NCBI GenBank assembly: GCA_963697965.1 | Contig: OY969108.1 | Span: 372,001-436,000 of the forward strand | Origin: JAPLJC01 sp963697965 | GTDB lineage: Bacteria; Desulfobacterota; Desulfobaccia; Desulfobaccales; 0-14-0-80-60-11 | Length of the DNA stretch: 64,000 nucleotides | Direction of reading: 5' to 3' | Shown here: positions 42,835-51,320 of the stretch, piece after piece | How positions within the stretch are numbered: the stretch's first letter is position 1 | Layout of the letters: every line of letters starts with the position of its first letter | Notes under the pieces: model-generated | What the model was told of the DNA's origin: nothing | Databases searched by the model: none | The model's input: the letters and a program-made list of their open reading frames with translations, nothing else | Position numbers and translations under genes: made by a program

Positions 42835-43403
42835 GGCTTGGCACATCCGGTTTTATGCGGATTCTCGCTGATGATCTCCGCAGTGAAGAGGCAGATTTTG
42901 GTTGCCGGGTCTCTCCAGGCGTCCGGCGGCAAACCGGCCTTGCTGCAGGTCTGCTTAAGGAAGGTGAGCCGGTCCCAGTGATATTCCGTGGCCACCTGGG
43001 GCAAGAGCAGGCCCCGGCAGCTCCCCTGGACCATATAGAGGCCGTGGGTGCCCACCTCGATTTGGTCAATGTCGCTGACCGGCTGCATAGGGCTCAAGAC
43101 GGAGATTTCCACCTCCAGGTCGGCCAGTTCCTCCCGGCCCAGGGGCCGGAAGCGGGGGTCATGGAAGGCCGCGGCTGCGGCCATCTCCCGCACCGTCTCC
43201 CCCAGTGGTTGCACCGCCTCCAGATAGCCGATGCAGCCCCGGAGCTGCCCTCGGCGGTGCAGCGACACGAAGGCCCCCCGGGGCTGGCACAAGGAGGGCG
43301 GGGCGGCCTCCAGGGCCGGCGCCGGCTTATCCAGGAGGTGCGCCTCGATGCTGCCCCGGGCTATCTGCAACAATAATTTTTTATCCGCATCGCTGAGATC
43401 CAT
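42831..43403 (-). CDS. AMMECR1-domain protein (AmmeMemoRadiSam system protein A)
   Basis: About 190 residues from the ATG at 43403, preceded by GGAGG; the frame is open to 43472, giving 213 residues with a hydrophobic leader. It has 'RGAFVSLHRRGQLRGCIGYLEAVQPLGETV', the family hallmark (LRGCIG), then 'AFHDPRFRPLGREELADLEV' and 'GLLLPQVATEYHWDRLTFL'. Its usual partners (Memo-like and a radical SAM protein) are not adjacent. The biochemical role of the system is not established. It is followed by the DUF2333 gene in the same transcription unit. Confidence 0.88.
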   Translation of the reverse strand: MDLSDADKKLLLQIARGSIEAHLLDKPAPALEAAPPSLCQPRGAFVSLHRRGQLRGCIGYLEAVQPLGETVREMAAAAAFHDPRFRPLGREELADLEVEISVLSPMQPVSDIDQIEVGTHGLYMVQGSCRGLLLPQVATEYHWDRLTFLKQTCSKAGLPPDAWRDPATKICLFTAEIISENPHKTGCAKP

Positions 43404-43644
43404 CTCAACCTGGTCCTCCCGGGCTTGCAGGGCAGCCGGGCCCCACGGGCCGCCGCTAAGCAGAATCAGCATTTAGGCGATAAATATCCGCAACCTTGGG
43501 GTTACGACCGGACCGGAACCAAGATTGCCTTATATTGTTTATCTAACCAAGATTCCTCACGCATGTCAATGGCCCAGGGGGCGAAGGCGGCGGAATGGCT
43601 GGCAATTTCCTTGCCTGGCGGCCATAAGCCTGATAGAGTTAAAA

Positions 43645-44412
43645 ATGGACCGGGCTGTTTCCGAGGGTCTGAAAGACTCCATGGCCGCCGCCTTGGAGCC
43701 CGGCGCCTCCCGATACGAGCTGATGAAAACCTATCCCATCTTTGCCATCATTGAGGATCGACCCTGCCTGGTGGTGGGCGGTGGCAGGGTGGGGGAGCGC
43801 AAGGTCCAGGATCTGCGGGAGGCCGGGGGCCGGGTGACCGTGGTCAGCCAGGGGCTCACCCCCGTCCTTAAGGAGCTGGCCCGGGCGGGGCAAATCGACT
43901 TCCTGAATGAAGAGTTCACCCCGGAGCATTTGCAGGGCATGGTCCTGGTGATGGCCGCCACTGATGATCCCGGGCTCAATGCCCGGGTCAGCGCCGCCGC
44001 CCGGGAGCAGGGAATCTGGGTCAACGTGGCGGACCAGCCGGAGCTCTGCACCTTCATCGTCCCGGCCCAGGTGCGGCGGGGCGACCTGACCGTGGCCATT
44101 GGCACCGGCGGAGCCTCTCCGGCCCTGGCCCGGCGGCTGCGGGAGGACTTGCAGCAGCGCTTCGGTCCCGAATACCTGCCTTATCTGGCCCTGCTCAAAG
44201 GGGTGCGGGTGCGGCTCCTCAGCGAACGGCGGGGCCACCCGGAGAACGCCTCCCTGTTTCAACGATTGGTGGACAAACCTTTGCTGGAGGCGGTGATCCG
44301 GGAAGACCGCCGCTGGGTGGCGGCCCTGCTCTGGGAAGTCCTGGGCGGCGTCTTGAGCCCTCAGGTCCTGGGGGAAATCATCGAGGAGGCCTTTAAGGAG
44401 GCTCAAGGCTAA
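43645..44412 (+). CDS. Precorrin-2 dehydrogenase/sirohydrochlorin ferrochelatase (CysG-N/Met8 type)
   Basis: About 255 residues from the ATG at 43645; homology begins at a second ATG at 43723 (MKTYPIFAIIEDRPCLVVGG). The NAD-binding motif GGGRVGERK is followed by 'FNEEFTPEHLQGMVLVMAAT', 'NVADQPELCTFIVPAQVRRG' and 'IGTGGASPALARRLREDL'. The enzyme converts precorrin-2 to sirohydrochlorin and may insert iron. It leads to sirohaem or the alternative haem route used by sulfate reducers. It precedes hemX and hemA in the same direction, an arrangement common in deltaproteobacteria. Confidence 0.92.
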   Translation: MDRAVSEGLKDSMAAALEPGASRYELMKTYPIFAIIEDRPCLVVGGGRVGERKVQDLREAGGRVTVVSQGLTPVLKELARAGQIDFLNEEFTPEHLQGMVLVMAATDDPGLNARVSAAAREQGIWVNVADQPELCTFIVPAQVRRGDLTVAIGTGGASPALARRLREDLQQRFGPEYLPYLALLKGVRVRLLSERRGHPENASLFQRLVDKPLLEAVIREDRRWVAALLWEVLGGVLSPQVLGEIIEEAFKEAQG

Positions 44413-44442
44413 TCCGGGAGCCTGCACCTTTAAGCCGTTATC

Positions 44443-45273
44443 ATGACCGATTATTTCTTATACTTTACCCTGGCGTGCTACTTTGGGGCCACCGTCCTGT
44501 GGCTGGCCTATTTTCTGGCGCAGCGGGACAGCTTGTACTGCTGGGGCGCCTGGACCCTGGCCGCGGGCCTGGTCTTCCATACCCTGGCCCTGCTGCAGCG
44601 CACCTGGGCCTATGGCTATCTCCCGGTGGCCTCGTTCGGTGACGCCCTGTTGCTGTTCGGCTGGGTCCTGGTGTCGGCTTTTTTGCTGTTCAACTGGCGC
44701 TACCCCATCCGGGTCCTGGGAGCCCTGGTGGCGCCCCTGGCCGCCCTGATCATTTATGGCGCCCTCGTCTCGGCCCGGGGCCAGGAAACCATCTCCCCCA
44801 TGTTGCGGGGCGTCTGGCTGCTGGCCCACATCGGCCTGACCATGGGGGGTATTGCCGCCCTGACCCTGAATTTTCTGGGCGGCATCTTTTACCTGATCCA
44901 GGAGCGCCAGCTCAAGGCCAAGAGATTCGGTTTCTTTTTCCGCCGCCTGCCGTCGCTGTCCCAACTGGACACCCTCAATTACTGGTGCCTCAGCATCGGT
45001 TTCCCCCTGCTTACCGGAGGCATAGTCACCGGCTCCATATATGCCCAGCATACCCTGGGACGGTTTTGGTCCTGGGACCCCAAGGAAGTCCTGACCCTGC
45101 TCGCCTGGCTAATCTACGCGGTGCTGATGCACGAGCGGCTCACCGTCGGCTGGCGGGGCCGGCGGGCGGCCTGGCTGGCTATCCTCGGCTTCCTGGTGTT
45201 GCTGGTCACCTTTGTGGGCGCCAACCTCTGGGTGTCGGGCTACCACAGCTTCGCCCAGTTCGGGAAACCATGA
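44443..45273 (+). CDS. HemX/CcsA-like cytochrome c assembly membrane protein
   Basis: A 276-residue protein with eight or so hydrophobic helices and the haem-handling tryptophan motif 'LGRFWSWDPKEVLTLLAWLI' with nearby His residues. The family includes CcsA/CcmC (haem delivery for cytochrome c) and HemX, often found before hemA, which influences the amount of HemA. It starts 30 bases after the dehydrogenase gene and its stop overlaps the hemA ATG (ATGA). Given this position HemX is the better name, but no experiment separates the two. Confidence 0.85.
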   Translation: MTDYFLYFTLACYFGATVLWLAYFLAQRDSLYCWGAWTLAAGLVFHTLALLQRTWAYGYLPVASFGDALLLFGWVLVSAFLLFNWRYPIRVLGALVAPLAALIIYGALVSARGQETISPMLRGVWLLAHIGLTMGGIAALTLNFLGGIFYLIQERQLKAKRFGFFFRRLPSLSQLDTLNYWCLSIGFPLLTGGIVTGSIYAQHTLGRFWSWDPKEVLTLLAWLIYAVLMHERLTVGWRGRRAAWLAILGFLVLLVTFVGANLWVSGYHSFAQFGKP

Positions 45274-46571
45274 ATCTTCTGTTAGTGGGCCTCAATCAGA
45301 AGACCGCTTCCCTGGAGTTGCGGGAGAAGCTGGCCGGCCTCATCCCGGACCTGCCGGCGGCCTACCTGCGCCTCAAGGAATTCCCGGAATTCGCCGAAAT
45401 CATCCTCTATAGCACCTGCAACCGGGTGGAGCTGCTCTGCCTGGCAGAGGACGTAACCGCCGCCCTGGAGCGGCTGCGGGCCTTTTTCTCCGGGGCCCCG
45501 GAGGTCTCCCCGGAGGCCTTGGCGGCCTCCCTTTACCAGCATCAGGGCGCCGAGGCGGTGCGGCACCTCTTCCGGGTGGCCGCCAGTCTCGACTCCATGG
45601 TGCTGGGGGAGCCCCAAATCCTGGGCCAGATCAAGGAGGCTTACCGTCAGGCCACCGAGCAGGAGGCCACCGGGCCTGTTCTCAACCGCCTGCTGCACAA
45701 ATCCTTCACGGTGGCTAAACGGGTTCGCACCGAAACGGGCATCGGCGATCACGCCGTCAGCGTCAGCTACGTCGCCGTCGGCCTGGCCCGGAAGGTCTTC
45801 GGGGAGCTGGCCGGGCTGACGGTGCTGCTGCTGGGCGCCGGCGAAATGGCCGAACTGGCCCTGGAGCACCTCCGGACCCAGGGGGTGGGCCGCCTCATCG
45901 TGGCCAATCGCACCCTGGAGCGGGGCCTGCGCCTGGCAGAGCGCTACCAGGGGGAGGCCGTCTCCCTGGAGGAACTGGAGGAGCAGCTTGGGGGCGCCGA
46001 CATCCTCATCAGCTCCACCGGCTCGGAAACCTATCTGCTGCGGCGGGACCAGGTGCGGGCGGCCATGCGCCGCCGCAAACAGCGGCCCCTGTTTCTCATC
46101 GACATCGCCGTGCCCCGGGACCTGGACCCGGCCATCAATGAACTGGACAACGTCTACCTTTACAATATCGACGACTTGCAGGAAGTGGCGGAGCAGGGCT
46201 GGCAGCGGCGCCGCCAGGAGGTGGCCCGGGCCGAACGCCTGGTGGCCGAGGAGACCGTCAAGTTTCAGGAATGGCTGTTGACCCTGGAGGTCTACCCCAC
46301 CATTATCGGCCTCAAGGAAAAGGCCGCGGCCATCTGCCAGGCGGAGCTCAAAAAGACCCTGGGCCAGTTGGGACCCATCAGCGAGGAGCAGCGCCAGTCC
46401 CTGGAGGTCCTCCTGGCTTCGGTCAGCCAAAAGCTCCTCCACGACCCCATCATCTTTCTGAAGCGCAACCACCACCGCAAAAATCCGCACCTGGAGCTGG
46501 ACCTGGCCCGGCGCCTCTTCAATCTCGACCAGGACCGCCAGACGGAAGAGTCCGAAGAAGAAGAATCATAA
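45270..46571 (+). CDS. hemA: Glutamyl-tRNA reductase HemA
   Basis: A 433-residue enzyme that reduces glutamyl-tRNA to glutamate-1-semialdehyde, the first committed step of tetrapyrrole synthesis. Motifs are 'LLVGLNQKTASLELREKL', the catalytic Cys in 'ILYSTCNRVELLC', 'LGEPQILGQIKEAYRQA', the NADPH-binding 'LLLGAGEMAELALEHL' and a C-terminal dimerisation helix. The ATG overlaps the hemX stop, which fixes the start. hemC and hemD do not follow; the next gene is fabD on the opposite strand. Confidence 0.97.
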   Translation: MNLLLVGLNQKTASLELREKLAGLIPDLPAAYLRLKEFPEFAEIILYSTCNRVELLCLAEDVTAALERLRAFFSGAPEVSPEALAASLYQHQGAEAVRHLFRVAASLDSMVLGEPQILGQIKEAYRQATEQEATGPVLNRLLHKSFTVAKRVRTETGIGDHAVSVSYVAVGLARKVFGELAGLTVLLLGAGEMAELALEHLRTQGVGRLIVANRTLERGLRLAERYQGEAVSLEELEEQLGGADILISSTGSETYLLRRDQVRAAMRRRKQRPLFLIDIAVPRDLDPAINELDNVYLYNIDDLQEVAEQGWQRRRQEVARAERLVAEETVKFQEWLLTLEVYPTIIGLKEKAAAICQAELKKTLGQLGPISEEQRQSLEVLLASVSQKLLHDPIIFLKRNHHRKNPHLELDLARRLFNLDQDRQTEESEEEES

Positions 46572-46602
46572 GATATTTCTGAAATAATACCGTAGAACTG
46601 CC

Positions 46603-46627
46603 AGGGGCGGGTTTAAAACCCGCCCCT
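46603..46627. repeat. Perfect palindrome between convergent hemA and fabD
   Basis: Arms AGGGGCGGGTTT and AAACCCGCCCCT around a single A. An identical palindrome lies at 53831-53855, after gatB. It could serve as a transcription stop for both convergent genes, although there is no T-run. It is best classed as a REP-like repeat. Confidence 0.6.
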
Positions 46628-46669
46628 ACCGTTTGTACCCATAGATTTCGGCGAGAGGCCCGCCGCGGT

Positions 46670-47608
46670 TCATCTTAGGGCCGCCAGCAACTGCTTCAGG
46701 CTCTCCCGGTTCTCCACATTGAAGATGGCTTCCTTGGGCTCCTGGGGCAAAATCTTGCGGACCAGACCCGTAAGCACGTTCTTGGGGCCTACTTCCACCC
46801 AGGTGTCCACCCCCGCCGCCTTCAGATTCAGGATTAATTCGGCCCAACGCACCGGCGAGGTCAACTGCCGGGACATGGCCTGGCGCAGCAGCTCGGGGTC
46901 AGGCTCCGGCGCCGCGGTGGCGTTGAGGTAGACCGGCGTCGCCGGGGCTTGAAAATCGAGGTTCGCCAGGAAGGCGGCAAAATCGAGGGTGGCGCCCTCC
47001 ATCAGGGGAGAGTGCCAGGCCCCGGACACCTTCAAAGGGACCACCCGGGCGCCCTCGGCCTTGGCCAGGTTGCCGGCCCGGGCCACCATTTCCGGGGCGC
47101 CGGAGATCACCGTCTGCTCCGGGGTGTTGAAGTTGGCCAGGGCGATGGGACCTTCCTTGGCCAGGGGATGGACCAGTCCCTGCAGTTTTTCCGGGGTGAG
47201 TCCGATGACCGCCGCCATGGCTCCGGGATATTTTTGGGCTTCCCGCTGCATGAGAAGGCCTCGCTCCCGCACCGCCGCCAACGTGGCCGCGGCGCTCAGC
47301 ACCCCGGCGGCGAACAGGGCGCTGAATTCCCCCAGGCTGTGGCCGCACACCGCCGCCGCCCTGACCCCGGCCTGCCGCAGGGCCTGGTAAAGGCACATGT
47401 TGACGACAGTGACGGCCGGCTGGAGATGCACCGTTTCGGTGAGCTCCTCCAGGGGGCCGGAAAAGCAGAGACGCTTCAAGGGAAGGCCGGTGGTCTCCTC
47501 GGCCAGGCGGAACAGCTCCCGGGCCTCCGGGTCGTTATCGTAAAGGTCCTGGCCCATGCCCAGGTACTGGGAGCCCTGGCCGGGGAATAACATTGCCAAA
47601 TGGGACAT
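46670..47608 (-). CDS. fabD: Malonyl-CoA:ACP transacylase FabD
   Basis: A 312-residue enzyme of fatty-acid synthesis. It has 'LAMLFPGQGSQYLGMGQDLY', the catalytic serine motif 'VCGHSLGEFSALFAAG', 'QREAQKYPGAMAAVIG' and the catalytic His in 'VSGAWHSPLMEGA'. The ATG at 47608 follows GAGGTG; a GTG two codons earlier is also open. It loads malonyl groups on acyl carrier protein. No other fab gene is adjacent, which is unusual because fabD often lies with fabH, fabG and acpP. Confidence 0.95.
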   Translation of the reverse strand: MSHLAMLFPGQGSQYLGMGQDLYDNDPEARELFRLAEETTGLPLKRLCFSGPLEELTETVHLQPAVTVVNMCLYQALRQAGVRAAAVCGHSLGEFSALFAAGVLSAAATLAAVRERGLLMQREAQKYPGAMAAVIGLTPEKLQGLVHPLAKEGPIALANFNTPEQTVISGAPEMVARAGNLAKAEGARVVPLKVSGAWHSPLMEGATLDFAAFLANLDFQAPATPVYLNATAAPEPDPELLRQAMSRQLTSPVRWAELILNLKAAGVDTWVEVGPKNVLTGLVRKILPQEPKEAIFNVENRESLKQLLAALR

Positions 47609-47732
47609 GTTCACCTCAACAAAGATTTAAGATGCGGGAGTGGCGGCCAAAGCCCGCCTCTCCCTGCCGGCCGTCACGGCCAGCCTAATTTATCTCATAG
47701 CGAAGTGCATTTTTGCAATAATGAATACTGGC

Positions 47733-47993
47733 AGTAGTGTCCGGCAAGGTTTTTACCATGAGGCAGGCAGTAGGGAATTGTTTGAGCTTAGGTGTGCCCG
47801 CTATCTAATTATTTCAAGGAATATAAGAATCTTTTCCCGCTATCCCCGGATAGGGGCGACCCGTTCACAGGCTGGAAGCCTGTGCCACTGGCGCCCCCAC
47901 ATATCCACTCGAATTAACAAATTATTGCCCTCTCCCCCCTTGGGGGGAGAGGGGAGGGTGAGGGGGGGGTGGAACGGCCTTTGAAGCCGCCCC
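47733..47993. repeat. Family A element, left end only, plus GAGAGGGG palindromes
   Basis: AGTAGTGTCCGGCAAGGTTT at 47733 matches the left end of the element at 6617, and similarity continues through ATGAGGCA and a TTAGG segment. No right terminal repeat was found. At 47929-47965 and 47996-48028 are CCCTCTCCC...GGGAGAGGG palindromes of the type inside the other copies. The 47609-47732 part holds nothing that I can identify. Confidence 0.5.
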
Positions 47994-48659
47994 TCACCCC
48001 GTTTCTTCCCCTCGCAGGGGAGAGGGGATTTGGTCCCTTAAGGCCCGGGCCGCGGCGCCGGGGTCGGCGGCCGCGGTCACCGCACTCAACACCGCGGGGT
48101 GCCGGGCGCCGCAGGCCACCACCCCGGCGATGTTCCCCTGATTGATGCCGCCCATGGTGCTCCAGGGAATCCTGAGGTGCGGGGCGATGCCTTCGAGGGC
48201 CGCAAGGCCCAGGGGGGTTACAGCGGGTTTGGTGGCGGTTGCGAAGATGGGGCCGATATTGACGTAGCCGGCCCCGGCCTCCTGGGCCGCCAGGGCCTCT
48301 TCCAGGGAATGGCTGGAGGCGCCGATGATCAGGTCCGGGGCGATTTCTCTGGCCGCGGCCACGGGCAGGTCCTCCTGGCCCAGGTGAACCCCGTCGGCCC
48401 CCGCCGCCAGGGCGATGTCCAGGCGGTCGTCAATGATCAACAGGGATCCCGCCGCCTCGGTTCGCCGGCGAAAGGCCACCGCCAGCTCATAAAGCCGCCG
48501 GTCAGTCGGGTCCTTTTCCCGGAGTTGCACGATGCCCACCCCGGCGGCCAGGACCTGGTCCAGGATCGTGAGCCCGCCTCTCCCGGCGCAGAAGGCCTGG
48601 GTGATGACCACGTAGAGGTCGGCCCGCTCGAAGGCGGCCAGCCGCCGGGCCAGGTTCAT
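47994..48659 (-). CDS. thiE: Thiamine-phosphate synthase ThiE
   Basis: A 221-residue TIM-barrel enzyme joining the thiazole and pyrimidine halves of thiamine. Motifs are 'GVGIVQLREKDPTDRRLYE', 'LLIIDDRLDIALAAGADGVHLGQEDLP', 'IIGASSHSLEEALAAQEAGAGYVNIGPIFAT' and 'GGINQGNIAGVVACGA'. The Thr-Lys-Pro phosphate loop is intact (TKP). Its ATG overlaps the thiS stop (TGATG). The C-terminal residues IPSPLRGEETG are encoded by a repeat palindrome, so the native end may have been extended by repeat insertion. Confidence 0.95.
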   Translation of the reverse strand: MNLARRLAAFERADLYVVITQAFCAGRGGLTILDQVLAAGVGIVQLREKDPTDRRLYELAVAFRRRTEAAGSLLIIDDRLDIALAAGADGVHLGQEDLPVAAAREIAPDLIIGASSHSLEEALAAQEAGAGYVNIGPIFATATKPAVTPLGLAALEGIAPHLRIPWSTMGGINQGNIAGVVACGARHPAVLSAVTAAADPGAAARALRDQIPSPLRGEETG

Positions 48660-48856
48660 CAGCCGCCCCCCACCAGACGCACCAGCTCCAGGATGTCGCC
48701 CTCGGAAAGCCGGGTTTCCCGGAAAGACTGGCGGTCCACGATCTCCCGGTTGCGCTCCACCACAGTGCCCTGGGGGTGGAGGCCCATCTCTTCCAGGAGG
48801 CCCAAAACCGTGGCCGCCGCCACCTCCCTGGATTCGCCGTTGATGGTCAATTTCAA
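48659..48856 (-). CDS. thiS: Sulfur-carrier protein ThiS
   Basis: A 65-residue ubiquitin-like protein (MKLTINGESREVAAATVLGL at the start) ending in the required Gly-Gly (VGGG). ThiF adenylates this C-terminus and a thiocarboxylate forms that donates sulfur to the thiazole. The TTG at 48856 follows AGGAGA; the longer frame from 48892 reads into a repeat and was rejected. The stop overlaps the thiE start. Confidence 0.93.
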   Translation of the reverse strand: MKLTINGESREVAAATVLGLLEEMGLHPQGTVVERNREIVDRQSFRETRLSEGDILELVRLVGGG

Positions 48857-48879
48857 AAGGAATATCTCCTGGATTGTTG

Positions 48880-48960
48880 GTTCAAAGTTCAAAGTTAAAG
48901 GTTAAAGGCAACACTCGTAGGCGAAGAATTAACTTTGAACTTTGAACTTCGAACTTTGAA
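48880..48960. repeat. Inverted repeat of TTCAAAGTT units in the thiH-thiS gap
   Basis: GGTTCAAAGTTCAAAGTTAA on one side is opposed by TTAACTTTGAACTTTGAAC and one more unit on the other. It could form a hairpin of about 20 base pairs in the message between thiH and thiS. Confidence 0.6.
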
Positions 48961-50130
48961 CTATTCCACAAAGGCCGGGTCGAAGTCTTTCCACACCGGG
49001 TCATAGCCGGCCTGGCGGATGGCGGCCACCACCTCGGCAGGGCTGCGGCGGTCCTCCACCTCAAACTGCTCCAGGGCGGCGTCGCCGTCCAGATGGGCAT
49101 AACCGCCGGGCCGGGTGGAAGAGCCGGCGCTCATCATGGTCACCCCCAGGGGGATCAGGCGGTCCCTGAGGCTGGAACTTTCCCGGGTGGAGAGGTTGAA
49201 CCCCACCTCCGGCAGAAAGATCCGCAGGGCCAGCATCAACTGGACCAGTTCCCGGTCCGAGGGGAGATGCTCCACCTGGAAGCGCTCCGGGGCGTGGCGC
49301 AGCCGCGGGAAGGAGACGGCAATGGCGCTCTGCCAGCATTCCTTCTGGAGGTGGCGGGCGTGCAGTCCCATCCAGAAGCCGTCGGCCCACCAGTGGTAGA
49401 GGCCCAGAAGCGCGCCGATGCTGAGGCGGCGGACCCCGGCCCGGCCCGCCCGGGCCATGGCCTCCAGGCGGTAGCCATAGTCGCGTTTCCGCCCCCGCCG
49501 GTGCACCTGGGCGTAGGTCGGGCGGTGGTAGGTCTCCATGTACAGGGTCACCCCTTCCAGGCCGCGGCTCACCAGCAGGCCGTAGTCCTCCTGGTCCAGG
49601 GCGTACACCTCCACGGAGACCGAGGCGAAGTACTTACGGGCGATGGCCACCGCCTGGGCCAGGTAGGTAACCGGCGCCACCTTGGGGGCTTCCCCGGTGA
49701 GCAGCAGGATGTTTTGAAAACCGTAGCTGGCCAGGATGGCGCACTCGGCGGCGATTTCCTCCATGGTCAGGGTGCGCCGCTGGCCCATGCTCCCGGAGTG
49801 CAGGGCGTAGCCGCAGTAGACGCAGTCGGAGTGGCAGATATTGGACAGGTAAATGGGGGCGTAAAGCCCGATGGTCCGGCCGAAGTGCTGGCGGGTGAGA
49901 CGGTGGGCCATCGATGCCATCTCCTCCAGGAAAGGCAGGGCGCGGGGAGAGAGCAGGGCCGCCAGGTCTTCCGGGGCCGGCTGCTCCCGGCTGAGCGCCC
50001 GCTTGACCTCCTCCGGACCGGCTCGCTCCATGACCTCCCGCAGCCGGGCCTCGGGCCAGGCTTCCAGGATTTTGGCGAAGGAAGAATTTTCTAATGGCAG
50101 TTCCATAAGTGTTTTTGAGCCGATAGGCAT
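48961..50130 (-). CDS. thiH: 2-iminoacetate synthase ThiH
   Basis: A 389-residue radical SAM enzyme that cleaves tyrosine to dehydroglycine for thiazole formation. The cluster motif is 'SNICHSDCVYCGYALHSG' (CxxxCxxC near residue 100). 'LLLTGEAPKVAPVTYLAQAV', 'ETYHRPTYAQVHRRGRKRDY' and 'MMSAGSSTRPGGY' are typical of ThiH. Start is uncertain between ATG 50130 and ATG 50106; neither has a good ribosome site. It lies between thiG and thiS. Use of ThiH rather than ThiO fits an anaerobe. Confidence 0.95.
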   Translation of the reverse strand: MPIGSKTLMELPLENSSFAKILEAWPEARLREVMERAGPEEVKRALSREQPAPEDLAALLSPRALPFLEEMASMAHRLTRQHFGRTIGLYAPIYLSNICHSDCVYCGYALHSGSMGQRRTLTMEEIAAECAILASYGFQNILLLTGEAPKVAPVTYLAQAVAIARKYFASVSVEVYALDQEDYGLLVSRGLEGVTLYMETYHRPTYAQVHRRGRKRDYGYRLEAMARAGRAGVRRLSIGALLGLYHWWADGFWMGLHARHLQKECWQSAIAVSFPRLRHAPERFQVEHLPSDRELVQLMLALRIFLPEVGFNLSTRESSSLRDRLIPLGVTMMSAGSSTRPGGYAHLDGDAALEQFEVEDRRSPAEVVAAIRQAGYDPVWKDFDPAFVE

Positions 50131-50149
50131 TATAAGACCATTTGCTTGT

Positions 50150-50240
50150 CATATTTTGAGATTCTGCGGTCGCTTCGCTCCCTCAGAATGACAGTAAGAA
50201 AGGAAATGGTGGGCAGTGCCCACCCTACATTATATTAGCG
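50150..50240. repeat. Palindromic intergenic repeats between thiG and thiH
   Basis: A copy of the GATTCTGCGGTCGCTTCGCT...CAGAATGACA repeat (about 50160-50192) is followed by the palindrome GGTGGGCAGTGCCCACC (about 50206-50224) and a GCGCCTTTGCGTCTTGGCG stretch. Relatives occur at 6651, 8158 and 51172. Confidence 0.6.
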
Positions 50241-50277
50241 CCTTTGCGTCTTGGCGTGAGGCATCGAAAAACCAACC

Positions 50278-51054
50278 CTACCCCAAAAACCCCGTCAAGG
50301 GGGAGGAGGCGGAGGCGGTTTGCCGTTCCGGTCCCAGGCCGGCCAGATAGGCCAGGCGGCCGGCCTCCACCCCCAGAGCGAAGGCCCTGGCCATGGCCGC
50401 ATGATCCCGGGCGTCGGCCAGGGCGGTATTGACCAGCACCGCGTCCGCCCCCAGCTCCATGGCCTCGGCGGCGTGGGAGGGGGCGCCCAGGCCCGCGTCC
50501 ACCACCACCGGCACGCTGGCCTGCTCGATGATGATGCGGATCATGTCCCTGGTCTTGACCCCCCGGTTGCTGCCGATGGGCGCGCCCAGGGGCATGACCG
50601 CGGCCGTGCCCAGTTCCTCCAGGCGCCTGGCCAGAATGGGATCGGCCTGGATGTAGGGCAAGACCACAAAACCTTCTTTAATCAGGAGTTCCGCTGCCTT
50701 CAGAGTCTCTACCGGGTCCGGCAGCAGGTACTTGGGCTCCGGGGTGAGCTCCAGCTTGACCCAGGGTGGCAGGCCCATGGCCCGGGCCATTTTGGCCAGG
50801 CGCACCGCCTCCTCGGCGGTGCGGGCCCCGGAGGTGTTGGCGAGGATCAGGTATTTCCCGGGGTCCAGCACCGAGAGGATGCTGTCGGTGGCCGGTTTGC
50901 CCAGATCGACCCGGCGCAGGGCCACGGTGACGATTTCGACGTCCGTGGCGGCCAGCGCCGCCTTCAGGGCCGCGGCGGAGGGAAACTTGCCGGTGCCCAC
51001 CAGGAGGCGGGAGTGAAAGGTGCGGCCGGCGATGATTAAAGGATCATTAGGCAT
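50278..51054 (-). CDS. thiG: Thiazole synthase ThiG
   Basis: A 258-residue TIM-barrel enzyme that builds the thiazole ring from deoxyxylulose phosphate, dehydroglycine and ThiS thiocarboxylate. Motifs include 'RLLVGTGKFPSAAALKAAL', 'VTVALRRVDLGKP', 'WVKLELTPEPKYLLPDPVET', 'LGAPIGSNRGVKTRDMI' and 'VVDAGLGAPSHAAEAMELGADAVLVNTA'. The Schiff-base Lys is in VKLE. The start is preceded by GAGCTG. It lies between thiF and thiH with repeat-filled gaps on both sides. Confidence 0.97.
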   Translation of the reverse strand: MPNDPLIIAGRTFHSRLLVGTGKFPSAAALKAALAATDVEIVTVALRRVDLGKPATDSILSVLDPGKYLILANTSGARTAEEAVRLAKMARAMGLPPWVKLELTPEPKYLLPDPVETLKAAELLIKEGFVVLPYIQADPILARRLEELGTAAVMPLGAPIGSNRGVKTRDMIRIIIEQASVPVVVDAGLGAPSHAAEAMELGADAVLVNTALADARDHAAMARAFALGVEAGRLAYLAGLGPERQTASASSPLTGFLG

Positions 51055-51071
51055 TATCAGCTCTTTTCTCA

Positions 51072-51320
51072 GTCAGCAGTGAGCAGTGAGCAGTAAAAGC
51101 AAAGGCCGGGAAATTTGTTACCTTAACTCATTCCCAAGCCTGGCTCGGGAACGAGTAGGCAAATAAGGAAATGGTGGACAGTGCCCACCCGACATTTCTG
51201 CTCACTGCTCACTTTCTTTGCGCCCACCAGCTCGGCGCAGGCTAAAGCCTGCGGCTACATTGAATGCCTCCGCCGAAAACTGGTCCCTAACCCCTAACCC
51301 CTGCCTTTTCTGCTCACTGC
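51072..51320. repeat. Opposed GAGCAGTGAGCAG repeats and a palindrome between thiF and thiG
   Basis: AGCAGTGAGCAGTGAGCAGT (from about 51078) is opposed by CTGCTCACTGCTCAC at about 51199 and again at about 51309. Between them is GGTGGACAGTGCCCACCC (about 51173). The arms bracket ~130 bases without an ORF. Confidence 0.5.

Noticed and set aside
41632..42981. 449-codon plus-strand frame across the DUF2333 gene
   Set aside because: Shadow of the real minus-strand gene, with repetitive G/R/Q-rich translation.
44985..45269. Long N-terminal extension of the hemA frame
   Set aside because: It overlaps hemX in another frame and has no homology; the ATG at 45270 overlaps the hemX stop and starts the canonical protein.
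45282..46490. 402-codon minus-strand frame across hemA
   Set aside because: Antisense to hemA, which has all family motifs.
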